64,000 nt of DNA. It comes from Mangrovivirga cuniculi. GTDB lineage: Bacteria; Bacteroidota; Bacteroidia; Cytophagales; Cyclobacteriaceae. The position numbers and the translations under genes are program-made. Positions 54,323-64,000 of the stretch are shown here, piece after piece. The notes under the pieces were generated by a model. The model had not been told where the DNA came from and made no database searches. It was given only the letters and a program-made list of their open reading frames with translations. The stretch is taken from assembly GCF_005166025.1 (NCBI RefSeq), contig NZ_CP028923.1, forward strand, positions 3,226,001-3,290,000. Direction: 5' to 3'. The stretch's first letter is position 1, and every line of letters starts with the position of its first letter.

Positions 54323-55234
54323 TTAGTTCCCGAATAGCCTGTTAAAAAATCCTCTTTTATTTCTTCCTCCAAAGCTTCCAGGATAATTTGTTCTATTTTT
54401 ATAATTGCCACGCTGGGATTTAGCTTTATTCCTGTTGATACCAAGATAATATTGCAATTTCAACTGAATAAACATATAGCCATCATTTTCACTGGGATTC
54501 CCTCTGATATGGCCTTCTTCCCAGGCAGGCTGACCAAACAATGGTCTTCTATCTGCAAGTAATTTATCAATGGGATCAGCAAAGTTTGATTGATCTATAT
54601 ATTGTGTACTTACATCATCAATATAATCGGTCGTTGTTATTCTCCATCCGGCCTCTGCCATCAGACTCAAATTATAGGTGATTTTGGCAGTAACACCTAG
54701 TCCTCCATTAAAATTAGCATGAATTGGAGAGTAACCAACACCTTCAGTCTCAACTGGCCTTAATGCATACCACTGTCCATCAATTTCAGATTTTGGATTA
54801 CTGTAAAATGCGCCAATACCTCCAAAAGCATAGAGATTAACTGGTGGTCTGATATAATATGATAGTCCATTATTAAAGAAATAAACTACAGCCTGAACAT
54901 TTAACTCAAAATTATCAGCTCTGAAGCTTAAATATCTTTCCCTAATAGAAGTTTCATTTTTACTATCCCTGTCATCCCCCGACAATCTGAAATAAGTTAA
55001 TTCAGAACGTAGTGAAAGATGCTGATTGATCTTATACATCCCTCCTACTGAGATGTTAATATTATCGTCGATCCAACGACCTTCTTTCATATCTCCATAA
55101 TAGGTGCTAACTCCACCTCCGAACGTTACCTGCCATGGTCTGTCTCTACGAAGCCCATAGAAACTTTGAGCATCTAATTCGATAGCGATAAATGATATGA
55201 AAAGAATAAATAATAAGACCCTTTTTATTTGCAT
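54323..55234 (-). CDS. Outer-membrane beta-barrel protein (DUF6089 type)
   Basis: A 303-residue protein beginning MQIKRVLLFILFISFIAIELDAQ, a clear signal peptide. The OmpA-like small barrel opens with WQVTFGGGVSTYYGDM and has YAFGGIGAFYSNPK and FNGGLGVTAKITYN strands. The C-terminal tail after the last strand is basic (NKAKSQRGNYKNRT...GRNKRGFFNRLFGN). A TTG 35 codons upstream is in frame but would bury the signal peptide. These proteins are common and uncharacterised in Bacteroidota. Confidence 0.82.
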   Translation of the reverse strand: MQIKRVLLFILFISFIAIELDAQSFYGLRRDRPWQVTFGGGVSTYYGDMKEGRWIDDNINISVGGMYKINQHLSLRSELTYFRLSGDDRDSKNETSIRERYLSFRADNFELNVQAVVYFFNNGLSYYIRPPVNLYAFGGIGAFYSNPKSEIDGQWYALRPVETEGVGYSPIHANFNGGLGVTAKITYNLSLMAEAGWRITTTDYIDDVSTQYIDQSNFADPIDKLLADRRPLFGQPAWEEGHIRGNPSENDGYMFIQLKLQYYLGINRNKAKSQRGNYKNRTNYPGSFGGRNKRGFFNRLFGN

Positions 55235-55479
55235 AATAATTGTTCTGCAGGTTTTAGGTAAAAATATGAATTCTACTAGCCTATTCATAGCAATTAAACA
55301 AAAAATTATGAAAACATAACGTATGTTTTCGATAAACAATTAAAATATTAATAAGTTCAGATACTTTTATTAATACAGATATAATATAGTCTCCTAATTC
55401 CTTTAATTTAAAAATTGAAATAGTACAAAAATATCTTACTTCAAAATCAGACTTAACTAAGTAATATAACAATAAAAAA

Positions 55480-55509
55480 AGAGGTCTTCAAAAAATTTGA
55501 AGACCTCTG
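55480..55509 (-). terminator. Terminator after tRNA-Arg
   Basis: AGAGGTCTTCA/TGAAGACCTCT perfect stem with a T7 tract on the minus strand, directly after the tRNA 3' end. Confidence 0.88.
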
Positions 55510-55582
55510 TGCACCCGGAAGGATTCGAACCCTCAACCCCAGAGCCGAAATCTGGTATTCTATCCAGTTGAACTACGGGTGC
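55510..55582 (-). tRNA. tRNA-Arg (anticodon TCG)
   Basis: A 73-nt cloverleaf: acceptor GCACCCG/CGGGTGC plus discriminator A. The anticodon stem CCAGA/TCTGG encloses TTTCGGC, so the anticodon is TCG. The T arm holds GGTTCGAATCC. No CCA is encoded. It lies 16 bases downstream of sucC on the same strand and is probably on the same transcript. Confidence 0.95.
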
Positions 55583-55598
55583 TTAAATATTACTTATC

Positions 55599-55805
55599 TT
55601 ATGATAATACTTCTTTTACTTTTGCAGCAGCATCTTTAAGAACGATTGCTGAAGATACTTTCAATCCAGAATCTTCAATAATCTTCGCTCCTTCTTCTGC
55701 ATTCGTACCTTGCAGTCTTACAATGATTGGAACGTCGATATCTCCAATCTTTTTATATGCTTCAACTACACCATTAGCCACTCTGTCGCATCTTACAATA
55801 CCACC
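55599..55805 (-). CDS. sucC: Succinyl-CoA ligase beta subunit, C-terminal part (frameshifted)
   Basis: Encodes the end of SucC: after the frameshift the frame reads FGGIVRCDRVANGVVEAYKKIG, then VPIIVRLQGTNAEEGAKIIEDSG and a short helical tail. Automated callers would report only a 60-residue frame from 55781. It should be joined to the segment starting at 56809. Confidence 0.88.
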   Translation of the reverse strand, partial: GGIVRCDRVANGVVEAYKKIGDIDVPIIVRLQGTNAEEGAKIIEDSGLKVSSAIVLKDAAAKVKEVLS

Positions 55806-56809
55806 AAAATGTTAATTAGTATAGCTTTTACATTTGGATCCTGAAGAATAATTCTGAATCCGGCTTCAACTGTTTCAGCATTTGCTCCACCTCCAACATC
55901 AAGGAAGTTTGCCGGCTCACCACCTGAAAGCTTGATAATATCCATTGTTGCCATTGCAAGACCGGCACCATTAACCATACAGCCAACATTACCATCAAGC
56001 TTCACATAGTTCAATCCGGCAGCATTAGCTTCAACCTCTAATGGATCTTCTTCAGTGATATCTCTGAATTCTGCAAGATCCTTGTGACGGAATAATGCAT
56101 TATCATCAAGATTAACCTTTGCATCAACGGCAAGAATTTTATTATCTGAAGTTTTAAGAACAGGGTTGATCTCAAACATCGAAGAATCAGTTTCTTCGTA
56201 TGCTTTGTAAAGCGACATGATGAATTTCACCATTTCTTTAAAAGCATTGCCTTCAAGTCCGAGTGCAAAAGCAATTTTTCTTGCCTGGAAACCCTGAAGT
56301 CCAGCTGCAGGATCTACCCATTCTTTAAATATCTTATCCGGTGTTTCTTCTGCGACATCTTCAATGTCCATTCCACCTTCGGTAGATGCCATAATTACAT
56401 TGCATCCTTTCGCTCTGTCAAGTAAAACTGAAAGATAAAATTCTTTTGGCTCTGATTCGCCCGGATAATATACATCCTGTGCAACCAACACCTTGTGAAC
56501 TTTTTTACCTTCCTCACCAGTCTGATGAGTAACCAATGTACCACCAAGGATACCTTTAGCTTTTTCTGGTACTTCATCAAGGCTTTTAGCCAGAACTACT
56601 CCGTTAGAGTCAGTTTCCTGTACTTTACCTTTACCTCTACCACCTGCGTGGATCTGAGCTTTAATAACGAACCATTCGGTGCCTGTTTCAGCTTTAAGTT
56701 CTTTAGCTGCTGTCAATGCTCTGTCAGCTGACTCTACAACTAAACCTTCCTGAATTCGACAACCGTACTTTTTTAATATGGATTTTGCCTGATATTCGTG
56801 AATGTTCAT
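55793..56809 (-). CDS. sucC: Succinyl-CoA ligase (ADP-forming) beta subunit, main part (frameshifted)
   Basis: ATP-grasp subunit of the TCA-cycle enzyme. It starts MNIHEYQAKSILKKYG and has VIKAQIHAGGRGKG, FEINPVLKT (metal ligands) and GNVGCMVNGAGLAMATMDIIKLSGGEPANFLDVGGGA. The frame ends AILINILVVL where the family has AILINIFGGIVRCD. One extra A (plus strand) in the run 55806-55809 restores it. The joined protein is 403 residues, the normal length. The alpha subunit sucD is not in the window. Confidence 0.92.
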   Translation of the reverse strand: MNIHEYQAKSILKKYGCRIQEGLVVESADRALTAAKELKAETGTEWFVIKAQIHAGGRGKGKVQETDSNGVVLAKSLDEVPEKAKGILGGTLVTHQTGEEGKKVHKVLVAQDVYYPGESEPKEFYLSVLLDRAKGCNVIMASTEGGMDIEDVAEETPDKIFKEWVDPAAGLQGFQARKIAFALGLEGNAFKEMVKFIMSLYKAYEETDSSMFEINPVLKTSDNKILAVDAKVNLDDNALFRHKDLAEFRDITEEDPLEVEANAAGLNYVKLDGNVGCMVNGAGLAMATMDIIKLSGGEPANFLDVGGGANAETVEAGFRIILQDPNVKAILINILVVL

Positions 56810-57040
56810 GTCTCAAAATTTTGCACGAATCTAGCCCTTTTAAGATTATATTTCAAGCAGGATAAACTTTTTTATATTTTATGCAATCGATGGAATAGAA
56901 TCTTTTGCGAGTATTTTCAAGCTATTATCATTAAATGATTCTTAGCTTTTGATTGAAAATGAGGTATTTCTACCAATATAGAAGCATAATACGATTACAT
57001 ATCGACTATTTTTTTATTAAAATTCATATCTTGCGCCAGT

Positions 57041-57693
57041 ATGCTGCAAGCTGAACAAATCAAAAGAAATATGGTACCCTTGAGGTACTTAAAGGAATAG
57101 ATATTACTGTAAAATCTAACGAGGTAGTTTCCATTGTGGGAGCTTCCGGAGCAGGAAAAAGCACCCTCCTTCATATTTTGGGTACTCTAGACACTGCAGA
57201 TTCCGGTAGAGTGACCATGCAAAACAAGGAAATCAATAAGCTCAATAAAAAAGCAATGGCCAGGTTCAGAAACGAAAATATTGGGTTCATTTTTCAGTTT
57301 CACAATCTGATGCCAGAATTTACTGCGCTCGAAAATATCTGTATACCAGCTTTCATTAATGGAAAAAAGAGTAAGCAGGAAACTGAAAATGCAGCAAAAG
57401 AATTAATGCTAAAGCTAAACCTTAAAGACAGGTTTCATCATAAACCTTCACAAATGAGTGGTGGTGAGCAGCAAAGAGTGGCTGTAGCCAGGGCATTAAT
57501 CAATGAACCAAAAATTGTTTTTGCTGATGAGCCTTCAGGAAACCTGGACTCTAAAAATGCTGCAGAATTACACCGCCTGTTTTTCGACCTGAGGGATGAA
57601 TTTGGAAGAGCTTTTGTGATTGTTACACATAATAATGAATTAGCATCAATGGCCGATCGATGCCTTGAAATGAAGGATGGTCTTATAGTGTAA
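57041..57693 (+). CDS. lolD: LolD-type ABC transporter ATP-binding protein (frameshifted near the start)
   Basis: ATG 57041 begins MLQAEQIKR; a missing A in 57062-57069 puts the next part (YGTLEVLKGIDITVKSNEVVSIVGASGAGKST) in another frame. Automated callers would begin at GTG 57136. The rest is intact: Walker A GASGAGKST, FIFQFHNLMPEFTALENI, signature MSGGEQQRVAVARAL, Walker B IVFADEPSGNLD. Restored length is 217 residues, usual for LolD. LolCDE-type complexes release lipoproteins from the inner membrane. MacB/FtsE relatives are alternatives. It overlaps the convergent peroxiredoxin by 11 bases. Confidence 0.82.
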
Positions 57694-58147
57694 CTTCAAG
57701 TTCTGCTATAATTCTTTTCATTTCTTCGATATGCTTTTCAGCTCCGAACATATTTTCATAGGAATACCTGATCACATGATCGTGATCAAGTAGGTAAGTT
57801 ATGCGTCTAGTCATATTCAGAAAAGGAACCTTCGCCCTGTACATCTTCGAAACCTTTCCAGTCTCATCAGCAAGCAGATCAAAAGGAAGATCAAATTTAT
57901 TTTTAAAATGTATATGAGTAACCAATTCATCCCGGCTTATACCATACACAGGGATTTCAACAGAACTGAAATATTCAAACTCATCCCTGAATGAACAAGC
58001 CTCTTTTGTACACCCGGGGGTGAAGTCTTTAGGGTAGAAAAATAAAATACATGGCTTTCCTTTTAAGGTCTCTTCCAGAGAAAATAAATTTCCCGCTGTA
58101 GATGCTAAACTAAATACCGGTGCTTTCGTTCCTTGTTTTAATGGCAT
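57683..58147 (-). CDS. Peroxiredoxin (Bcp/PrxQ or AhpE-like)
   Basis: A 154-residue thioredoxin-fold peroxidase. The peroxidatic Cys is in DFTPGCTKEACSF with a second Cys five residues on, the PrxQ arrangement for an intramolecular disulfide. The start MPLKQGTKAPVFSLAS is typical. It is divergent from the EamA transporter, 33 bases apart, and its 3' end overlaps lolD. Confidence 0.9.
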   Translation of the reverse strand: MPLKQGTKAPVFSLASTAGNLFSLEETLKGKPCILFFYPKDFTPGCTKEACSFRDEFEYFSSVEIPVYGISRDELVTHIHFKNKFDLPFDLLADETGKVSKMYRAKVPFLNMTRRITYLLDHDHVIRYSYENMFGAEKHIEEMKRIIAELEVTL

Positions 58148-58180
58148 TTTTAACAGACGCTAAAATCTTTAACAATCAAT

Positions 58181-59053
58181 ATGTATTTATCTAAGGGAGT
58201 ACGTTTTATGTTACTGTCAGGCATTTGCTTTTCATTAATGAATGTACTCGTCAAGTACCTTACTAACATACCTGCAACAGAAATAATTGTTTTCCGGTCC
58301 CTCATTTCTTTTATTTTAAGTGCGATGATCCTGCGAAGGCAAAAGGTATCTGTCTGGGGTAACAATAAAAAGTTACTCATTGGCAGAGGTCTTGCCGGAG
58401 CGATCGCATTAACAATTTATTTCTATACTTTACAACGCATTCCACTGGCAACTGCTGTCACTTTGCAGTTCCTTGCTCCTGTTTTCACTGCGATTTTGGG
58501 CATTTTTATTGTAAAAGAAAAGCTTAGCCCCTGGCAATTTTTATTTTTCATGGTTTCTTTTGCCGGAATACTAATAATTAAAGGGTTTGATGAACGAATT
58601 TCAACAGAACTTCTCGTTCTTGGTATACTTTCTGCATTTTTTGCAGGACTGGCCTACAACATTGTTCGTAAGCTAAACACCTCTGAACATCCTTTGGTAA
58701 TTGTTTTCTATTTCCCACTCGTAACATTGCCTTTAGTTTCCATCTATTCAGCATTTCACTGGGTAACTCCTCAAGGCATAGAATGGCTCCTCCTTCTGGG
58801 CGTCGGAGTACTAACTCAAATTGCCCAATACTACATGACTAGAGCATTTCAGGAAGAATCTATTGCAAAGGTAGCAGGATTAAAATATCTGGGTATAATT
58901 TATGGCCTTGGATTTGGATATCTTATTTTTGATGAAACATTCAATTTTTACACCTATGTTGGTATGGGAGTTGTATTAGTGGGCGTAATTTTGAATGTCT
59001 GGTTTAAAACATGGTCAGATAAAAGAAAAATAGCCACTCAAAAGAGTGAATAG
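58181..59053 (+). CDS. EamA/DMT-family transporter
   Basis: A 290-residue membrane protein with ten helices in two EamA repeats (about 5-135 and 145-275). The first has FRSLISFILSAMILRR and the RIPLATAVTLQFLAPVFTAILG motif. The family exports or takes up small metabolites; the substrate cannot be told from sequence. A single gene, 78 bases before yebC. Confidence 0.88.
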   Translation: MYLSKGVRFMLLSGICFSLMNVLVKYLTNIPATEIIVFRSLISFILSAMILRRQKVSVWGNNKKLLIGRGLAGAIALTIYFYTLQRIPLATAVTLQFLAPVFTAILGIFIVKEKLSPWQFLFFMVSFAGILIIKGFDERISTELLVLGILSAFFAGLAYNIVRKLNTSEHPLVIVFYFPLVTLPLVSIYSAFHWVTPQGIEWLLLLGVGVLTQIAQYYMTRAFQEESIAKVAGLKYLGIIYGLGFGYLIFDETFNFYTYVGMGVVLVGVILNVWFKTWSDKRKIATQKSE

Positions 59054-59107
59054 AAAGCTTGTATCAACAAGGATTTTTTCAGGCTTTTATTTAAGAAATG
59101 ATATAAT

Positions 59108-59115
59108 TATTTTTG
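59108..59115 (+). promoter_or_regulatory. -7 box of yebC
   Basis: TATTTTTG, an exact TAnnTTTG match, 16 bases before the ATG. Confidence 0.5.
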
Positions 59116-59131
59116 TAAAAAAGAGTTTTTT

Positions 59132-59878
59132 ATGGCAGGACACAGTAAATGGGCGAACATAAAGCGCAGGAAAGGTGCACAAGACGCCAAGAGAGGAAAG
59201 ATATTTACCAAACTAATCAAGGAGATCCACATTGCAGTAAAAGAGGGTGGAAGTCCTGATCCGGATGCTAATCCTCGTTTGAGACTGGCAGTTCAAAATG
59301 CTAAGGGTGTAAATATGCCCAAAGACAATATTGAAAGAGCTATCAAGAAAGCTGCCGGGGAAGATGCTACTGAATATACAGAACATACTTACGAAGGATA
59401 CGCACCGCATGGTATCGCAGTTTTTGTTGAAACGATGACCGATAACCTTAACAGAACAGTCGCAGCTGTAAGGGCTGCCTTCACCAAATACGGTGGTTCA
59501 TTAGGCACAAATGGTTCTTTGGATTTTATATTTGATAGAAAGGGTGTGTTTATATTTAAGAAACCGGAAGGAATGGATAAAGAATCTCTTGAACTTGAAG
59601 TAATCGATGCCGGTGCAGAAGAAGTCGAAGAACATGATGAATTCATTACTGTTTATACTGCAATGGAAGACTTTGGATCCATGCAATCGAAACTTGAAGA
59701 ACTGGAGATAGAAACTGAGACTTCAGAACTTCAAAGAATTCCAAAAACGACTACCGAACTGGGTGATGAAGATCTTCAAAGCGTATGGAAACTAATTGAA
59801 GCATTAGAAGATGACGACGATGTTCAAAAGGTATATCACAACCTGGATATAAATGAATCTCAATACGAATTAATATAG
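59132..59878 (+). CDS. yebC: YebC/PmpR-family protein (TACO1-like)
   Basis: A 248-residue protein starting with the diagnostic MAGHSKWANIKRRKGAQDAKRGKIFTKL. GYAPHGIAVFVETMTDNLNRT follows, and the family C-terminus. Long annotated as a transcription regulator; members also act as translation factors at difficult peptide motifs. Monocistronic with a terminator. Confidence 0.95.
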   Translation: MAGHSKWANIKRRKGAQDAKRGKIFTKLIKEIHIAVKEGGSPDPDANPRLRLAVQNAKGVNMPKDNIERAIKKAAGEDATEYTEHTYEGYAPHGIAVFVETMTDNLNRTVAAVRAAFTKYGGSLGTNGSLDFIFDRKGVFIFKKPEGMDKESLELEVIDAGAEEVEEHDEFITVYTAMEDFGSMQSKLEELEIETETSELQRIPKTTTELGDEDLQSVWKLIEALEDDDDVQKVYHNLDINESQYELI

Positions 59879-59888
59879 TTTAACATCT

Positions 59889-59926
59889 TAAAAAAAGCAC
59901 TGGTATAACACTTGTGCTTTTTTTTC
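59889..59926 (+). terminator. Terminator of yebC
   Basis: AAAAAGCAC/GTGCTTTTT stem around a 13-base loop, with a T8 tract. Confidence 0.75.
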
Positions 59927-60007
59927 GTTAATTACACACCCATCAGCCAGCCATCATAATAATTTACCATTTTTAAAAATTGTCAGGTTCACTAGAACCC
60001 GGGATAA

Positions 60008-60015
60008 TATATTTG
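60008..60015 (+). promoter_or_regulatory. -7 box of the M1 peptidase gene
   Basis: TATATTTG, an exact TAnnTTTG match, 26 bases before ATG 60042. Confidence 0.5.
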
Positions 60016-60041
60016 TGTGAAAAACCCAATTACTAATATTG

Positions 60042-61880
60042 ATGAAATACTTTAATAAACTTTTACTATTCATTTTTGTGCTGTCGCCATTAACATCAAT
60101 GGCTCAAAAACCAGGATACTGGCAGCAAGAAGCTGATTATTCAATGGAAATTGATATGGATGTTGAAAAAAATCAGTTTACTGGAAATCAGACTCTAGAG
60201 TACACCAACAACTCTCCTGATACTCTGACCAGGGTATTTTACCATTTATACTTTAACGCATTCCAACCTGGTAGCCAGATGGATGTGCGTTCATTAAATA
60301 TTCAGGATCCGGATCGTAGAGTTCAGGATAGAATTTCAAAATTGTCAGAAAAAGAAATTGGTTATCATAAAATCAATGAATTAAAACAAAACGGCAATAA
60401 ACTTAAATATCAAATTGAAGGTACTGTTCTTGAGGTAATCCTTGACGAGCCTATTCTACCGGGTCAGACAAGCACTTTCGATATGAAATTTGAATCTCAA
60501 GTCCCACTTCAGATCAGAAGATCAGGAAGAGACAGCAAAGAAGGAATCAGATATAGCATGTCTCAATGGTATCCTAAAATGGCCGAGTACGACCAGGATG
60601 GCTGGCATCCCGATCCATATATAGGTAGAGAATTCCATGGAGTATGGTCTGACTTTGATGTAAAAATCACTATTGACAAGGATTATGTCCTTGGAGGTTC
60701 AGGAAATGTTGTAAATGGCAATGAAGTTGGCTTTGGCTATGAAGATGAAGGAGCAAAAGTATCTTCAAAAGGCAAAACAAAAACATGGCATTTCAAAGCA
60801 GAAAAAGTCCACGATTTCATGTGGGCAGCTGATCCGGATTACGTTCATAAAACGCTAACCACTGATTTTGGATTAACTCTTCATTTCCTTTACCAGGATG
60901 AAATAGATAGCGTGAAAAATAATTGGGAAAAGCTCCCTGAATTTACTGCAAAGGCTTTTGAAGTGATGAACGAAAACTTCGGAGTTTATCCTTATGACGT
61001 TTTCAGTGTAATTCAAGGTGGTGATGGAGGTATGGAATATGCGACTTCTACGTTGATCACCGGTCGTCGTACTTTTGGTTCTCTTATCGGAGTTACGGTT
61101 CATGAATTAGTACATAGCTGGTACCAGGGTGTTTTGGCAACTAATGAAAGTCTTTACCCATGGATGGACGAAGGATTTACTACTTTTGCTTCTGACCTGG
61201 TAATGTCTGAATTGTTTAATAAAAACGGACAACCTTTAGCAGGAAGCTACAGAGGGTATTTGTATCTGGCTAAATCAGAAGCTAATGAGCCAATGTCAAC
61301 TCATGGTGATCATTACGAAACGAATACTGCTTATGGTATAAACTCTTACAGCAAGGGAGCCATATTTTTAAATCAATTAAAATATATCGTAGGTGAAGAG
61401 AATTTCTGGAATGGTATGAAAAGATATTTCAATACCTGGAAATTTAAGCACCCAACACCATGGGATTTCATCAGAATAATGGAAAAGGAATCCGGTTTCG
61501 TTCTTGATTGGTATCTACACGATATGCTCTTCACAACCAAAGTAATTGATTATGCTGTAGAAGGAGTAAATGAAAAAAATGGAAATGCAGAGGTAATCCT
61601 TACCAGAAAAGGAACAGCAATTATGCCTGTTGAATTTACCGTAACATTAAAAGATGGAAAAGAAGAACAATATTATGTTCCTCTGGCTGTTATGCGTGGT
61701 GCAAAAGATTTCAACAATGACGATGTCACTATATTACCTGACTGGGGCTGGACCCATCCTACTTATACAGTTGAATTGGATATTGCTCCTCAAAACATCC
61801 TCAAAATTGAAATTGACAGAGACAATTACATGGCCGACATCAATCGGAATAATAATACATTCACAAAATCAAATCAATAA
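60042..61880 (+). CDS. M1-family metallopeptidase, exported
   Basis: A 612-residue aminopeptidase-type enzyme with a signal peptide (MKYFNKLLLFIFVLSPLTSMAQ). The M1 exopeptidase-like motif is GGMEYATS, and zinc is bound by HELVHSW...NESLYPWMDEG (HExxH-x18-E, about residues 350-375). ATG 60042 is preferred to the TTG one codon earlier. It lacks the large ERAP-like C-terminal domain, as is usual in Bacteroidota secreted M1 enzymes. Probably cleaves peptides in the periplasm or outside. Confidence 0.92.
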   Translation: MKYFNKLLLFIFVLSPLTSMAQKPGYWQQEADYSMEIDMDVEKNQFTGNQTLEYTNNSPDTLTRVFYHLYFNAFQPGSQMDVRSLNIQDPDRRVQDRISKLSEKEIGYHKINELKQNGNKLKYQIEGTVLEVILDEPILPGQTSTFDMKFESQVPLQIRRSGRDSKEGIRYSMSQWYPKMAEYDQDGWHPDPYIGREFHGVWSDFDVKITIDKDYVLGGSGNVVNGNEVGFGYEDEGAKVSSKGKTKTWHFKAEKVHDFMWAADPDYVHKTLTTDFGLTLHFLYQDEIDSVKNNWEKLPEFTAKAFEVMNENFGVYPYDVFSVIQGGDGGMEYATSTLITGRRTFGSLIGVTVHELVHSWYQGVLATNESLYPWMDEGFTTFASDLVMSELFNKNGQPLAGSYRGYLYLAKSEANEPMSTHGDHYETNTAYGINSYSKGAIFLNQLKYIVGEENFWNGMKRYFNTWKFKHPTPWDFIRIMEKESGFVLDWYLHDMLFTTKVIDYAVEGVNEKNGNAEVILTRKGTAIMPVEFTVTLKDGKEEQYYVPLAVMRGAKDFNNDDVTILPDWGWTHPTYTVELDIAPQNILKIEIDRDNYMADINRNNNTFTKSNQ

Positions 61881-61883
61881 ATT

Positions 61884-61910
61884 AAAGGCGTCTAAAAGGC
61901 GCCTTTTTTA
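61884..61910 (+). terminator. Terminator of the M1 peptidase gene
   Basis: AAAGGCG/CGCCTTT stem and T tract, 3 bases after the stop. Confidence 0.78.
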
Positions 61911-61979
61911 TTTTGCTTTTAAATTTTAAAAGCAATACAAATAATTCACATCACCTATATTTAGGTAAGCTAATTTTAA

Positions 61980-64000
<2,021 letters not shown>

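Overview
The window looks like a chromosomal segment of a low-GC member of the Bacteroidota, most likely a gliding Cytophagales-type bacterium. The evidence is a gldC gene, a carboxypeptidase-regulatory-like TonB-dependent receptor, the ftsX–DUF3098–uppP–truB–ribF block, DUF6089 and DUF4920 proteins, menaquinone genes, and repeated promoters of the Bacteroidota form TTG-N19-TAnnTTTG (perfect in front of both tRNA-Glu genes). I see no prophage, complete IS, integron or CRISPR array. The region reads as core genome plus some regulatory islands.

Layout. 1-4117: end of a zinc-ribbon-family protein, a TPR protein, a histidine phosphatase, and menI-menF of menaquinone synthesis. 4146-15959: an acetate uptake and activation locus: transposase-derived zinc-ribbon/HTH protein, outer-membrane protein, DUF4212 plus Na+/solute symporter, small membrane protein, SLC5-STAC sensor kinase (CrbS/CbrA type), response regulator, acs, cNMP/CBS/DUF294 protein and DnaQ-like exonuclease. 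16046-22616: a collagen-like lipoprotein, then a five-gene stress operon (cysteine-free ArsC-like protein, PA2169-type bundle, universal stress protein, YtxH, Dps) divergent from a response regulator, a sigma-54 activator and its kinase. 22619-24978: NDH-2 and a lipoprotein. 25279-28518: serine synthesis by a SerB-SerA fusion and serC, with a 6S-like RNA on the opposite strand between them. 28535-32661: a universal stress protein and two ECF sigma modules. 32743-38365: ftsX block, CoA-transferase pair, gldC. 38637-43164: TonB receptor plus SGNH-hydrolase lipoprotein. 43269-48076: small heme protein, membrane protein, two tRNA-Glu, gapA, DUF4920, xseAB. 48336-54205: gltBD. 54323-64000: outer-membrane protein, tRNA-Arg, sucC, ABC ATPase, peroxiredoxin, EamA transporter, yebC, M1 peptidase, and ligA running off the window.

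The most striking global signal is that at least six conserved genes (symporter, response regulator, gltB, sucC, ABC ATPase, ligA; possibly also ftsX) are each broken by a single missing base, in a short homopolymer run in nearly every case. Restoring one base gives a protein of normal family length every time. This one-directional pattern in essential genes points to consensus-sequence error rather than gene decay, and the genes should be read as intact until checked.

The best candidates for new biology are the 184-nt structured RNA at 27167-27350 on the minus strand, whose closing stem needs G-U pairs that only exist on that strand, and the domesticated InsA-like regulator of the acetate locus, which is flanked by a near-identical inverted repeat.
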